Source: Laburnicola sp. R22_1
Taxonomy: Eukaryota; Ascomycota; Dothideomycetes; Pleosporales; Didymosphaeriaceae
Length of the DNA: 64,000 nt
Direction: 5' to 3'
NCBI GenBank assembly: GCA_014281115.1
Contig: JACONQ010000011.1
Location: 682,001 to 746,000 of the forward strand
Positions 45,518-57,026 of the stretch are shown here, in pieces (the stretch's first letter is position 1; each line of letters opens with the position of its first letter). The position numbers and the translations under genes are program-made. Under the pieces are notes generated by a model that ran no database searches, had not been told where the DNA came from, and was given only the letters and a program-made list of their open reading frames with translations.

Positions 45518-47456
45518 TCATGTTTCGGTGAATTGACGGAGCGGAAAGGTGCAAGCCTTTGCTGGCAGTTCCAAAAGACTCATTAAAGCCGGGCCCAATC
45601 TATGTTGTAAGGTCTCGCATATCGTCCAGCAAACTTTAAATGTCCGTCGCGATGTACACCATATCTCCACCGCGCACATCAAAGCCGCCCAATGGGCGAA
45701 CAAGATCATTGCCCTGCTATCCCCGCTCTCCAACAACTCGACGAAACGAAGGTCGACACCGCCGAGAGCATTGGCATATAAGTGAATATACTGCACTCTA
45801 GGAGCCCGAGCTACAAGTGGTGCCAATTGCTCCCAAAAGTTGAAGTAGGGGTTGTTGTCAGACTTGCTATCCTGGGTTATTCCACAGAAGTGGGCGAGCT
45901 GCCAATCGAGGTCGTTGCATGGCAGCTCAACAACCGATCTCGTCTTCGTAGAGATAAACATTGGTTGCCATATGCTATCAGGATGGTACGGCTTTGTACG
46001 CACTATGAGGTCCGTGAGGCCTATCTGAAAGCGAAGCCAGTTCCATCTTAACCCGTCGATTGTTGTCCTCTCCTGTTCAGCGCCCGTATAGTCTTCTGCA
46101 CAAAAAGCCAGGCAGTTGAGGAGCGTGGAGGTTGTGAGTACCGAATCCGCTTCCTTCGCACCGTTGATGGACACGATAGCCTGGCGGAGACCGCGAGTAG
46201 CAAGCTGGCAGTGAAACGCTTCAGGCATCCTATAATAGCGCGCATCGATACCCAGGTGCTGTAGGTGGCAAGCAGATACGGCGATCATGGCATGCATGAT
46301 GAACGGGTAATCTTTCGCGAGCTCAAAAGCTTGGCTGTAGTATATTCCTTCTACACCAGGGAGTTCAAAGTGCTGGTGTGCGGTCCGCACAAAACGATCT
46401 ATCAAGTAAAGGTCGTACTTGGTATATGTGTCGTTGCTTGCTAATGCTGCCGGTGTGCGCGGACCGGGCCACATGGAGGAAGGGATGGCAGGTGCAGGAC
46501 GTAATGTCAGAGTTCTCCGAGATCTTAATGATTGGCTGATGTTTGGGTAAACACACGAGGAATCTTTCTGCAGGCATAGCGAGCAGACGGGCTTGCGTTC
46601 ATCACAATGAAAGTCGTTAGTCTCACAGCGGATCCATCTATATTGTGAGCGTTGATGAGTATAGCAAAGTCAAGGTTGAACTTAGTATAATAATAAAAAA
46701 AAGGATCGTCTTGTTATCAAGAGAAATTAAAGAATAGACCAATTCGATCTAAGTTCTCAGCTACCAAGTTGAAATGCTCTATCTGATAGCAGATGTGTTG
46801 TATTAAACTATGTAGGTAGTCCTCCTTATATAGTACTATAGGAGGTTTGCTATACTAATTGCTACTTACACATAATTACTTATTTGCTACATTTACAAGC
46901 TGTTTTCGTCTAATTGTAGGGTCAGGTGGAACAATCGTCAACACTGGATAGGTTGCTATCCAAATAGTAGTTGTCTGTTAGAGGCATGCCAGCGCACACT
47001 ACTAGCTTTTGATATTGCTATAGCTCCATTTACTAGTAAAGTATAAGATAGAGTTATATATAATAGAAGTATAGTTGTGTTAAACTTTAGTTCGGCTCCT
47101 TGTGAGTCACATATCGCCCGAAAAAAACATGTTGGTTGTCACAATAGTCTCACAGCACCTTCATCCGAATCTACACAGTATGTGAACAGTGCGCTTGAAT
47201 CCTCTCGTGGATGTCCTTTGACCTGTTCGCCAGCCGTAGACTACCGCGCTCGCCAAATGAGGAAGGTAATTGAAACGCACGGTACCTTCTTGCGTCGTCG
47301 CTTGCAGTTCTCGCATCCAAGCTTCGATTTCGTATGCGTTCTTCTTGACCAACTATGTTCCAGTATCCCGTCTCCTGAAGCTCCTGACGAGACAGGCACA
47401 GGCGTCGCGAGAGGCCGAACGCGAAAAGTATGTAGTGAGGTCTCCATCATCCGCAT
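45518..47456 (-). pseudogene. Zn2Cys6 transcription factor, zinc cluster split by a 679-nt gap
   Basis: Exon 1 (47286-47456) ends KSKLGCENCKRRRKK at a GTACCG donor. Exon 2 (45518-46606) begins CDERKPVCSLC, continues QKDSSCVYP and then the fungal_trans_2-type domain (YLIDRFVRTAHQHFE, AFELAKDYPFIMHAMIAVSACHLQ). Joined, they make an exact C-x2-C-x6-C-x6-C-x2-C-x6-C cluster and a 419-aa frame. Two oddities: the base pair before the exon 2 TGT is AT (GACTAACGACTTTCAT), not the expected AG; and the intervening DNA contains ~530 bp of AT-rich sequence bounded by a 12-bp direct repeat. The remaining body has no stop. Either the gene is recently inactivated at its acceptor, or the true splice differs (a GTGAG acceptor upstream adds five residues in the cluster). 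Confidence 0.7.
46618..47156. repeat. AT-rich insert bounded by a 12-bp direct repeat
   Basis: TAGTCTCACAGC stands at 46618-46629 and at 47145-47156. The sequence between is distinctly AT-rich compared with the flanking coding DNA and sits inside the intron of the regulator. It has TGTGAG near the left and TCACA near the right end but no matching 4-6 bp LTR duplication. Family unknown. Confidence 0.4.
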
Positions 47457-50400
47457 ATGGAAATCAGCGTATTCGGTACCGAGTTCATTTTGAGAACGAG
47501 CATGATTGCGGATCGCCTGCGGCTTTATGAAGTGGAGCGACGGTGGTCATTGCAGTCGGAGGCGGTGCGGCGATCTTCGTCGTGACCGGAAGGTATGCCA
47601 AGGTCGCAACGAGGTTGAAGGTGCAGCTGAAGTCGGGAGGGGAAGCCGATTGGGTGGGTCTTCGTATTTTGGACCCTGGCTTAGCCGTTTGCTCCCTCGC
47701 GCCCCGCCTTGTCTGTCAATCGTGACTTCGCCGATGATATTGATTCAACAGTATTCTGACTTTTTCGCAATCTCAAGCCGTTCATGTAAAGGCAGCCTAC
47801 AAATACACGGACTTTTCGATCTTTTACGATGTGTAGCTCGCCACACCCAGGTGGCTAGCGAGGCAATCCACAGGTTTGCAATCGCATGAAAATAGCCCCG
47901 CAAGATCATCAACCATTCGCCACCCTGAATTGGTTCATAATCCAGGCTTTACTGACCGTGTCTACGTAGGTGGTAAGCTACATCGATGATGTCCCGACCC
48001 GAATTGACACTACCTCCACCGGCACCCAGCTTCTCGACTAGCTAGTACAGCAACAATAATAATAGCCACCCCACCCCACCTGCGACTGGGAAGAAGCGCT
48101 GTCGACAGGCCAGAAACTACTTTGGCGTCAGTCAAGTAATACAAGAGAGCCGCACTTCGTGGGAAATAGACTGTATCTCTTCGGTGCCGGTTGACATGTC
48201 TTTTTCGCCAACCAATACATCAACTCAACGCTCGAAAAACTGTCTCTACTGGATCAAGCGGAACAATAAGGCATGCGGAAGGAGGGCAATAAGTTTCTAG
48301 TGTTTGGTGGTTGCGGGATATTCATACGCTTTCTGTGGCAAGGACTGGGCTTCGTTCGCATGATTGCGCACACATGTACTGCCGAGCGCTGCATCTGATG
48401 GATCGGTTTATCATTGCTGCGCACAATTTAAGGTACCAATGCGTGCCTCAAACTAAGGGAAGGACGGACTCAGTGACCTGGCAGGCCGCCAAAGCTCGAA
48501 GACCACTTGGAAGGCATTGTTGGGAGTGTGGGATGCACTCGCGGCATTATAATAGATGAAGAAGTATGGTTTTCAGCATTAGGCAGCGTGCTGGGGCGCG
48601 CATCGTACTGTGGAAATTTGCTCAGTGGAGAGGGGATCTCAAGCTGCTGTTCGATCAAGCTTTTAGTTTCCGCGCCTGCTATGCCCTTCAGAGTCTCGGC
48701 TGGACTCCAGCCGCACCTGACTTTGTCCTCAATGCCACTGAATACGATCACATAGAATGCTTGAGCTGGATTTTGGGACTGACTCTACACAATGCGAATA
48801 AATTGATTATGAAACAGAGCTCGCTCCTAGGTTTCAGCGCAGACTAGAGTTGATTAATTGTCTGCGGGTATCTCGACGGAAGGCTAGGCGTTTGAGTCTG
48901 TATAAGCTGGCGGTCAGTGATGCACGTATATCAATACTTTGGCAACGGATCCTAAATACAGGGTGCACCCCAATCATGAAATAGTCTAATTTTTCTTTTT
49001 ACCCCAGCTTGACGTGCAAATTCACAAAAAAAGACGCAGTGGCAATATGCTGCAGAATCCCGTCAACGTGATCAACTCGGAGCCTATTATTCTTTCACCC
49101 TCGTGACTCACACACAACCAAACCCAAAAAAATAAAGTGCAACAACCTTGTAATACTGCTGTAATCGAACAGACGCAAAAAAACAAGCTCCGCCGAGCGC
49201 CGCGTCGATTTTGTGCTGATGAAAGAGAAAGAGAAATTGGACTTACCTTCAAATCCAAAGCGCCACCTGCTCAGTCGCCGGCCTGGGTACCATTGACGAG
49301 AGATAAAGTTAAATTTAAAATATATATAGTAGATTATACAGTGTGGGCGAGTAGTTAATCACTGTTGGTGGGCCAGTGACGAGGGCGACGTCACCACGGG
49401 AGTGAGGGGCACACGAAACGCAATTTTACTTTTGTTTACGCGTAGTTTTTCACTACGCCGACGAGACTACCGCTACCTGCGCGCCGAAGACTGTTTCCTG
49501 TCAATTGCAAGTGCCTTACTGCCCAGGTATGCTCCCCAGCCAAAGCCCCTCTCAACCCACCCCCGAACTCTCCACCCAACCGCCGGGCCCACCCACAACA
49601 TGTTCTATCCACAACACCACCACAGACGCCACCACGGATGAACCAAAACCTCCAGCAAACTAGCACACCAGCTACGCTGCCTCGAGCAGTTCAGCATCCG
49701 TACATGCGAAATACAATCGGGTACCCCTACTATGATATCTTGTCACCTCCCCGCCGCTATCGGCATCCTCGCCCAACAGAACCTTGACAACCTGCAAACA
49801 CAAGATCCGGCACCGGATCCGCAGACATACTCTCCCTCCGGTGCGTCCGCGTGTACAGCGCGACCTACTCACCGCCTTATCGAGCACCTGCTCCCCGGCC
49901 TGCAGCCTGATGCAGGCCATGTCAACCAGCCTCGACCCCCGCCATCTACTGAATAGCATGGAGTATCGTACGCTTGAATACACATCTCCTCGAAGGATGG
50001 CATCCATGGCGGGCCTTGGTGACTGGGATAGGATACCTCCGCTGCCTCCGCGAGCACCTTGAGGCCTTACGGGCACGCCATCTTCTCGCCTCATACATCC
50101 GCGCTACGAGCGAAAAGTTGCGCGACATGCAATACACAGCTCTGGGACAATCAGCATACCGTCGACTTCAGCGACAAGAGCTTGCTACGATAGCACGACA
50201 AGGCAATCTCCGCATTGAACATTCCCGAGGTTGTTCGCAAAACACATGACAAGGGCCCAACTTGCTAGGAGGTGAATAATTGCCGCTCTGGCTTACCCTC
50301 GGGAGATGCTCGCTGCTTCTGCTACCATTCATTTTTCACGGGGAGGAATACCGCCACGGCCGACGACGAGATGCGCGAAGATATCGTTCCCCAATTGCGC

Positions 50401-50880
50401 GCCCGACAACAGCTATTCAAGAAGTTGCATACTGAGGGTGGATGGACACAAGGATTGGCGCACGGTCAGGGGTGCTGGGCATACGAGCAAGCTGCTGGAT
50501 CTTCTGCCGCGTGCCTCGAGGCCGGAGAAGATGCCGGTTGTGAGCACTGGCTTGGTGAACTCTGCACTATCTCTTTGATACGTAGGTATTCGCCATTGCC
50601 TTATGTACGCTGTCGGGTGCGCGGTTCCTCTGGTTGACTGGAAACTCCACGCTGGCTGAGATAGGGACTGGTTCTGGTGTTGGTCTTGTTGGCCAAAAAG
50701 TATACGTCAAGAAGCATGGTGTATCTGACATGGGCATGCCGATGAAGAAGCTCTTAGCTGGTTATGGGCTTCGGCGCATAAGACCGCAGTGATATATGAA
50801 CGTACGTCTCCTCTCATGGATTGGAATCAGGATCGTCCTTCCAAATTCTTTTCGTTCACGTATCGTCGTCCCCGACTGTG
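47457..50880. other. 3.4-kb stretch without a confident gene
   Basis: Several ORFs of 80-140 codons lie on both strands. The plus-strand run LREHLEALRARHLLASYIRA ... YRRLQRQELATIARQGN (49974-50249) looks helical and protein-like but has no clear start or splice partner. A CCACCCC-rich tract is at 48063-48085. The right end was continuous with 52161 onward before the LINE inserted. Confidence 0.45.
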
Positions 50881-50894
50881 TCAATGAGACAACT

Positions 50895-51627
50895 AGGCGC
50901 GTGGCGAGGACTCTCACACACGCTCCGCACGCCGGCCTACCGGCTCAGACGCATATACATGTGCATAGATAGCACCTCTGTTATATGGTGCATCAGAGGC
51001 AACCCGTCCCCCTCCTCGCAGTGGGCGTTCGTTAGGTGCCAAGAGACAATTGAGAACCTGGACATTACTGTCCGGTGGTCCCCAGGACACTGCAATATAG
51101 AGGGAAACGAACGGGCAGACCAGCTAGCAGACAACGCGGCAAGGACCCCTAAACCTCCACACGGCATGGCAACTAAACCCACGGCCTCAGGCCTTAAGTC
51201 AGACGTTCGCGCCCTTACTAGGAGCGCAGAGATGGACTGGTGGCGCAAGCACACACCGAATCTGTCCAGGTGGTACATGCAGTGGGACCTCAAGTATCGC
51301 CCTGCAAAACAGCCAAAGGAGCTCACCCTCCAACGACCGACGCTTGCAAAGCTACTGTCCATGCGCACCCGCCATAGACACTACGCTTAGTACCACAAGA
51401 AGTTCAAACACAACAACGCAGTCACGGGATGCTCCTGCGGGGCAGACCTCGCGCCAGACCACATAGTCCACTGCCCACGAGCGGTCCAGAAGTTCCGCTA
51501 CTGGCCGAAACAACCCCCTCTCCCTCCTAGCACCACACGGGAGGGCGTTGAATACTTAAAGACCCTTAACCCTGAAGATTTTCAACTCTTGCTAGAGCTT
51601 GCCAACCCCACTAACACTAACAAATAA
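50895..51627 (+). pseudogene. LINE ORF2 3' end: RNase H and CCHC-like tail
   Basis: In frame: AWRGLSHTLRTPAYRLRRIY, then CIDSTSVIWCIRG (RNase H Asp), SQWAFVRCQETIE, and VRWSPGHCNIEGNERADQLA (the Glu/Asp catalytic end), all of ribonuclease H type I. An in-frame TAG at 51388-51390 interrupts, after which the frame continues to GCSCGADLAPDHIVHCPR, a Cys/His knuckle typical of the C-terminus of fungal LINE ORF2, and stops at the TAA near 51627. No reverse transcriptase remains, so it cannot move. Confidence 0.85.
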
Positions 51628-52146
51628 ATGTTAGTTCTATAGACTGCCTACTAAGCCACAGATGCTGGCGGGCGCGACAATAACCTGGGACAGCTCCTCC
51701 GGCGTCGACTCTGTCTAAGCTCCCAGCAGGGGTACCTCTCATCCTGACATCTTGCCACACGAGGCAACCTCCCCTACGCTCTCCTACTCTCCTTACCTCT
51801 CCTTACTGTCTACACGATCCTTACCTTTCCTATACTAGTTTTACGCTAAGGTCTTGGCACTTTTCAACACAGCTTTGGGGCAGCCGAAGCTGCCCTGCTT
51901 TGGATTGTTATATGTATAATAGCTACACCCCGACATCTCAGCCTATAGGCATGAAGACACGGATTCAGCCCCCGCACGGAGGGGGGCGGACTCTTACGAG
52001 CCGCTGCAAGAGACGGCAATAGCTTATAGCATGAATCGCCTTTACCATCTGGCTGGCCCCAGATGGCTACTCGGCGCGTCCCCATGCCCCATGGGAGGCT
52101 AGAACCTAGGTTCCTGGACGTTAATCAATACTACTACTACTACTAC
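50895..52146 (+). mobile_element. 5'-truncated LINE (Tad/I-like) with exact target duplication
   Basis: The insert runs from the middle of an RNase H coding region to a 3' simple-repeat tail of about seven TAC units (52126-52146). It is bounded by the identical 14-mer TCAATGAGACAACT at 50881-50894 and 52147-52160. A 14-bp duplication, 5' truncation and a short 3' repeat tail are hallmarks of target-primed reverse transcription. Only the last ~1.25 kb is present: RNase H, a Cys/His tail motif and ~520 bp of 3' UTR. Confidence 0.93.
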
Positions 52147-52376
52147 TCAATGAGACAACTTTGCGCAAAGCTGAGCTTCTGCTATTGGCCATCTATATCC
52201 TCTCACAGATCAGCATCTGCATCAGCCATCGAGCTTGAGCCAGACTATCATATTTCTCCCATCTCAAAATACCACGTACGCCCTCCAGTTATCTCCCTAC
52301 ATCATTCTAGCCCACAGACAAGCGCCCAGCGTTAGTCTTCAATATCCTCCTCCCCGTCGGGAGCCATCGACATCAA

Positions 52377-53394
52377 TCAGGCCGCCCTCCTCGCAACAAT
52401 GGACCTCAAAGCCAACGGCACATCCTTAACAATCACGCCGGGGATGCCCAATTTTTGCATCCCCACGGGCAACGCTCCCTCCGCGTCGCTCGCCGTCTTC
52501 ATCTCCCACTTGCTGACCACCTTCCCTTCTAGCTCGATCTTGCTCACTTTCTCTAGGCTGACGTATTTCCCTTCTACGAGCTTCCTCCCGTCTTGCTTCT
52601 TTTGGAAAGAGGATGCTACGTCCGGGCACCTGTAGGTGAGCTTTCCTGAGGAAGTGTGGACGTGGCTGCGGTCCTTGATGGTGGAAGGGAAGGTAGAAAG
52701 GTTGATGGGTAATTGGAGGTCTATCGATTCTGCGAGAGCGGCGGGCGAAGGGGAAGTTGGAATAAATGATACAAGGAGGACGTTGAAGACGCGGTCGTTA
52801 AGAAGAAAAGAGCCGGGCATACAGTGGTGCATTTGCGTTACTATGCCCATCAGCAAAAGACTCGCAACCCAGCATCGTCGCCAACGCTCCAAAGCTGGGA
52901 AGATGCCAGCAGTGGCGTTACTTACTTCTCATCTCGACCTCCTTCACACCCTCAATTGCCTCTTCAACAGCCCACTCCAGCACCGTATTAACATCGTATA
53001 TCGCGGGCGTATACTCCATCTCATTCCTTTCATGGTCCTTCCTCACCACCTTATCCAGCTCCTCAAACGCCACCGGCTTCCCCTCTTCATGCAGACTCCT
53101 CCTCGCAAACCACAACCCGCCATCCTCAGTCTTTTTCTTCAGTTTCTCGACGACCACAGGATACACCGTCCCAGCAGCCTCGACACTCTCCTTCACAACT
53201 CCCGTCTTCTGAAACGCGCTGAAATCCTCTCCATTCGCTTCTCGCAAGCATTGAGCGAGAAAGGACGCGACCGATGGCGCATTCTCTTGATGCGCTTCTA
53301 ATTCGGGATGCCGCGGAACGTGGTCAACTGAAAGCGGGACAAGCTGCAACAGCGTCCGCGTCCGCTCCGCTCCACCCTCTGCGTGTCCTCCCAT
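52377..53394 (-). CDS. DUF3074 (START-like) protein, 310 aa
   Basis: Exon 1 52926-53394, exon 2 52377-52840; the 85-nt intron has a GTAAGT donor and a GCATAG acceptor and joins EMR to ITQMHHC in frame. I chose the ATG at 53392-53394 (MGGHAEGGAERTR); the frame is open further upstream but begins there with GTG. Family features: LWFARRSLHEEGK, FEELDKVVRKDHERNEMEYTP, SFLLNDRVFNVLLVSF, KLTYRCPDVASSF, and KWEMKTASDAEGALPVGMQK, all in the DUF3074 order. DUF3074 has a START/SRPBCC-type fold expected to hold a hydrophobic ligand; the ligand is unknown. Probably cytosolic; no signal peptide or membrane segment. Confidence 0.8.
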
Positions 53395-55326
53395 GCCTTC
53401 CTCCTGTTGCCTAGCGGGCTGCTTCGAAGATTCCTCGCTCTTGGCGACGTTGTGTGCTGGGTTTGGTGCGAGGTTGGGGTGCACGAGTGGAGTGCAGACT
53501 GCAGTCTAGAACTTCAATGTTGCCCAAAGAAGCGGCACGCTTGCGTGTCTTGGCCATATGCGCTTAGTTGCACGGAAGGAGCCGCGAAGCTTTACGCCGT
53601 CCGAATTTGTATTACTGTCGTGCATGCGGGTCGTCTGCATAAGCGCGAGATGCTTCGCGGGTATGGATGTGGCTGTGGATCGAGTATTGTGGTGTCAGCG
53701 CACGAGGCGATACCCGTGTGCTACGGTGGGATTGAAGAGATGGCTGTGCTCCCATAATCGCCGATGTTGTAGGTCCTGGTTCTTTCTGAAACAAGACATG
53801 TTCAAGCGCTGATCTGCCGCTCACCTTGATCGCTAAGGCGAGTTGCACGCCGATCACACCAATCCAACAACAGTGGCAATATATAATTAAGTACTAACTC
53901 ATCAGCCTCACGAATGCTTTCAAACTCTACTCTCTATTTCGTAATACACATGCATAGCCACTCCCCACAGCCCCTCATGCCACGCGCGTGGCAGGTCACT
54001 CCACCGCGGTCCGGCACGCGACGATATATAACACCTAAAGCAACCTATTACCATCTCCCTTTGTTGCCGATGCGTACTGACAATTCCGCATGCCTCCACG
54101 ATCCAGAACCACTTGGCACTCCCGGTTCCGCATGACCAAAATTGCATGATCCCCGCTCGACATTGGTATCGGGTGGCGATGGTAATTCAGCCTTGCATAG
54201 ACAGGGCTTCGCACTGAACAGCGATCAACAGGTCCACCATTCGGCCGTTGACCACCTCCTAAAAGCTTGTATTGACGGCACCTCCTCGATTCGATGAGGC
54301 TTGCTCTCGATACGAGTTTCTTTTGCAAAACGGATGCCGACATGTCGATCTGTCAATCTGGCGTGCTTCGTACACACAGTTGATAAGCTGTTTTGCATCG
54401 CCCATAGTGATCACTCGAGTCACAGTGTTCAAGGGCTCACGCCACGGAGGCCCATCGTAGTGGCCGTTGGACGCACGTAGAGAGTCCAGACCATCTCCAA
54501 CGCTGTTGCCGCCGGATGGCGGACGGGTGTCAAACCGAGATCAGCGTCCGATTGGCCAAGTGTAGACACATCTGTTTTTCAACACCAAACGGAACCCCGT
54601 GAGCCCCGTGAGCACAGCGGTGAGAAGCGAGCGATCTAGAGCACTCCAGAACATTTTTTGAAAGGTTCAAGGTTCAAACAGGGCAGGGACATGTCGTTGA
54701 GGCGACCCATACGCCGGCAATTTTGGCATATCCGATCTACGTAGGATATATGCTAGCTAGGTAGGTAAAAAGCTGAAGCCTGAAGGCAGTGGGCGATTGC
54801 CGAGCTATCGCCATAGAGCAGCAACAGCCACCACAGATGCCCATGCTTGAAGAATATGACCGGGTTATGAGCGTCCTTTGAGGCGCACCGCTTGTAGCTC
54901 CCGAATAGAGAGGACAATCGTCCGATGGTCCACAATAGATCAAACCATGTATTGGAAAAGAAGACGGATTCAAATTTTGTTACTCGGCTCCCAATTGTGT
55001 ATATGTGCAGGAAATGCATTGATCTCGTCGTTTGAAGGAATCGCATGAAGCGATCGTTGACATCTGCGCCGCGTCGCAAAGAAGCATGTATGTACGAAAT
55101 CATAGTTGAGAAGACCAATCGCTTTCCGCAAGCCGACACCAGAAGTGTCATGTCTAAAAACATGACGTCTATTGTGAGCTCCAATGGAATTCTGTAAGCG
55201 AGTACCTGAAATATTCTGACAACGGAGCTTCGGCGCCTGCTTCGTTGGAGTATGTAGAAAGTCGGTGACCCTGAGCATGGCTTGTCATCCTGCTTCAAGG
55301 CCTTGGGTATAAAAACATTCCAAAGC
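53395..55326. other. Intergenic, nothing recognised
   Basis: Promoter side of the DUF3074 gene and 3' flank of the HMG-box gene. A 204-codon minus frame at 54753-55367 overlaps the end of the HMG gene in another frame and shows no motif; I treat it as chance. Confidence 0.5.
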
Positions 55327-57026
55327 TCATGGATAGCCATCCTTTTCCATGTCCATATCCATATCATCCGCGTCAGCCACTCTGGCTAGCTCTCCAGCTC
55401 TTATTAGTGCGGCGAGGGAGGAATTCGGTCGGTAATCTGAATAGGGTTGGGTAGCATTTGTTGGGATAGGTGGGCGGTCGAGAGGTGACGGAGCAGCCGT
55501 CATGCTAGGTACGGGTTGTGGGAGGTAACGCATAGATTTCGCAGCGTCGCTGATCGGCGGCGTTTGTGCAGGATAACCTGTGCTATAACCGGTGTTTCCG
55601 CTGTCGGACGACAGCGTCGTGTCTTCACGGGTCAGCGGTGGAAGTCGATGCAGTTCTCGTGTAGACCTTCGGGACGGAAGCTCAATTGGTGCCTGGTAGT
55701 GGGAGCTGTAAGTTGCAGGAGGTGGTGTCGTTGATGGCGGATGGGATGGGGGGTGGCCTAGCGCAGGATAGGGATATGGTAAGCTCGCGTCCGACTGTCC
55801 TCGCGCCTCCCTAGCTATAGCGCTCGAATTAGGTTCGAAGGAAGTCTCCATGTGAAGAGTTGGTGGACGCGGTGATGCAGAGATAGGAGAGTAATGCTCA
55901 GCCATCAGCGGCGAGCGGGCATGGACAGCAGGTGATGTTGGTTTAGGCGGAAGCGATGGCCCAGGGGGTAGTCTTGCCGGGCCTACTGGAGGGCTTGGAT
56001 CAGACTGAGCTGAACTGATCCTTCTGCCTAGAGCACGCTCAGCCTGCTCATAACTACTGCTCCGGTTTGACATTGCCGTCTCTCTCTCTAGCTTTGAGCG
56101 CTTGGCTTCTGCCTCTGTCACCACGTGTTACGAATGGGCGAAGGAGGGCACGGATTGACTTACCCTTGGGTGGTGCTGCATGCTTGGCTTTGAATTCATC
56201 CAGATACTTCTGGTAAATTTCATACTGCGGCGTCTTCTTGTACTCGGCCAGCTCGGCGTAGTACTTTTCTTTCGCTGCACTAGCCTGTCGTTCGCAGGAT
56301 TCTCGTGCATCAGCAGGTAAGACTTGCCACCTTTCGCCGACCACTTTCGCAATCTCGGTGAAGGATAGGTCCTGTCCTTTTAGAGTCTCTCTCACCTCTG
56401 GCGGGGGTTAGCTAAGTCATGCTTGGACGAGGGCTGCTTACGATTGGAGAATATGACATAAGCAGACGGAGGCCGTTCTGGTGCATGTTCATCTGGCTGA
56501 GCACGGTTAGAAGCAATCCAAGGTGTGCGAAACTGTACTGCAAAGACACGTGATGGGGGTATCAAAACTGACTTTGGGGTGCCGTCTATACTTCCTCTTC
56601 GTACTAGGAGCAGCGCCCGTTGCTGTCGGTTCGCCCTGCCTGGCTTTGACTTCTGTCGCCGAGTCGTCGGAGCGATAGCCGTCGATGCTCCCAGCCTTTC
56701 CAAGTGCTGTTGGTAATGGGCGATCTGCAGACTGTCCACGCGATTCTGCGATGGCCCGTTGAAGTTTCTACTGGGTTGTCAGAGGCCACGTCCATCAGCC
56801 GTTGAGGCGCATTCGGAAGCAACGTACCCTTCGATGTCCGAGCTTGACGCCAAGCGAGCTCCTGTTTCCCGTGAGACTAGCACTACCGTCACGGACAATC
56901 TAGGACTCACAGGTCTGATTCGGTGATGTCGAGTACGGTATTCCAAGTGTCGAAGCCCTCAGACACGAACGCGTCTAGGTATTGGGACAGTCCCAATCGC
57001 GCCAGCCGCTCTCCTAGTTCGCTCAT
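55327..57026 (-). CDS. SAM-HMG box protein (473 aa), six exons
   Basis: Exons 56911-57026, 56828-56861, 56573-56767, 56442-56496, 56164-56397 and 55327-56114; every junction is GT-AG and in frame. Residues 1-60 form a SAM domain (MSELGERLARLGLSQYLDAF, DTWNTVLDITESDL, SSLGVKLGHRRKLQR). A linker ending TKRKYRRHPK leads to an HMG box at about 116-195: PDEHAPERPPSAYVIFSN, LSFTEIAKVVGERWQ, KEKYYAELAEYKK. The remaining ~270 residues are Pro/Ser-rich and disordered, ending MDMDMEKDGYP. HMG boxes bend DNA; a SAM domain mediates oligomerisation. Nuclear transcription or chromatin role inferred. The HMG box is split by three introns. Confidence 0.92.

Noticed and set aside
46630..47144. Solo LTR (TGTGAG ... 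TCACA ends)
   Set aside because: The candidate ends do not have a matching 4-6 bp duplication; the only duplication is the 12-mer further out.
49672..50094. 140-codon minus frame
   Set aside because: No motif, opposed by equally long plus frames in the same GC-rich DNA, no splice partner.
54753..55367. 204-codon minus frame
   Set aside because: Overlaps the 3' end of the HMG-box gene in another frame, has no motif and reads as hydrophobic/Ser noise.
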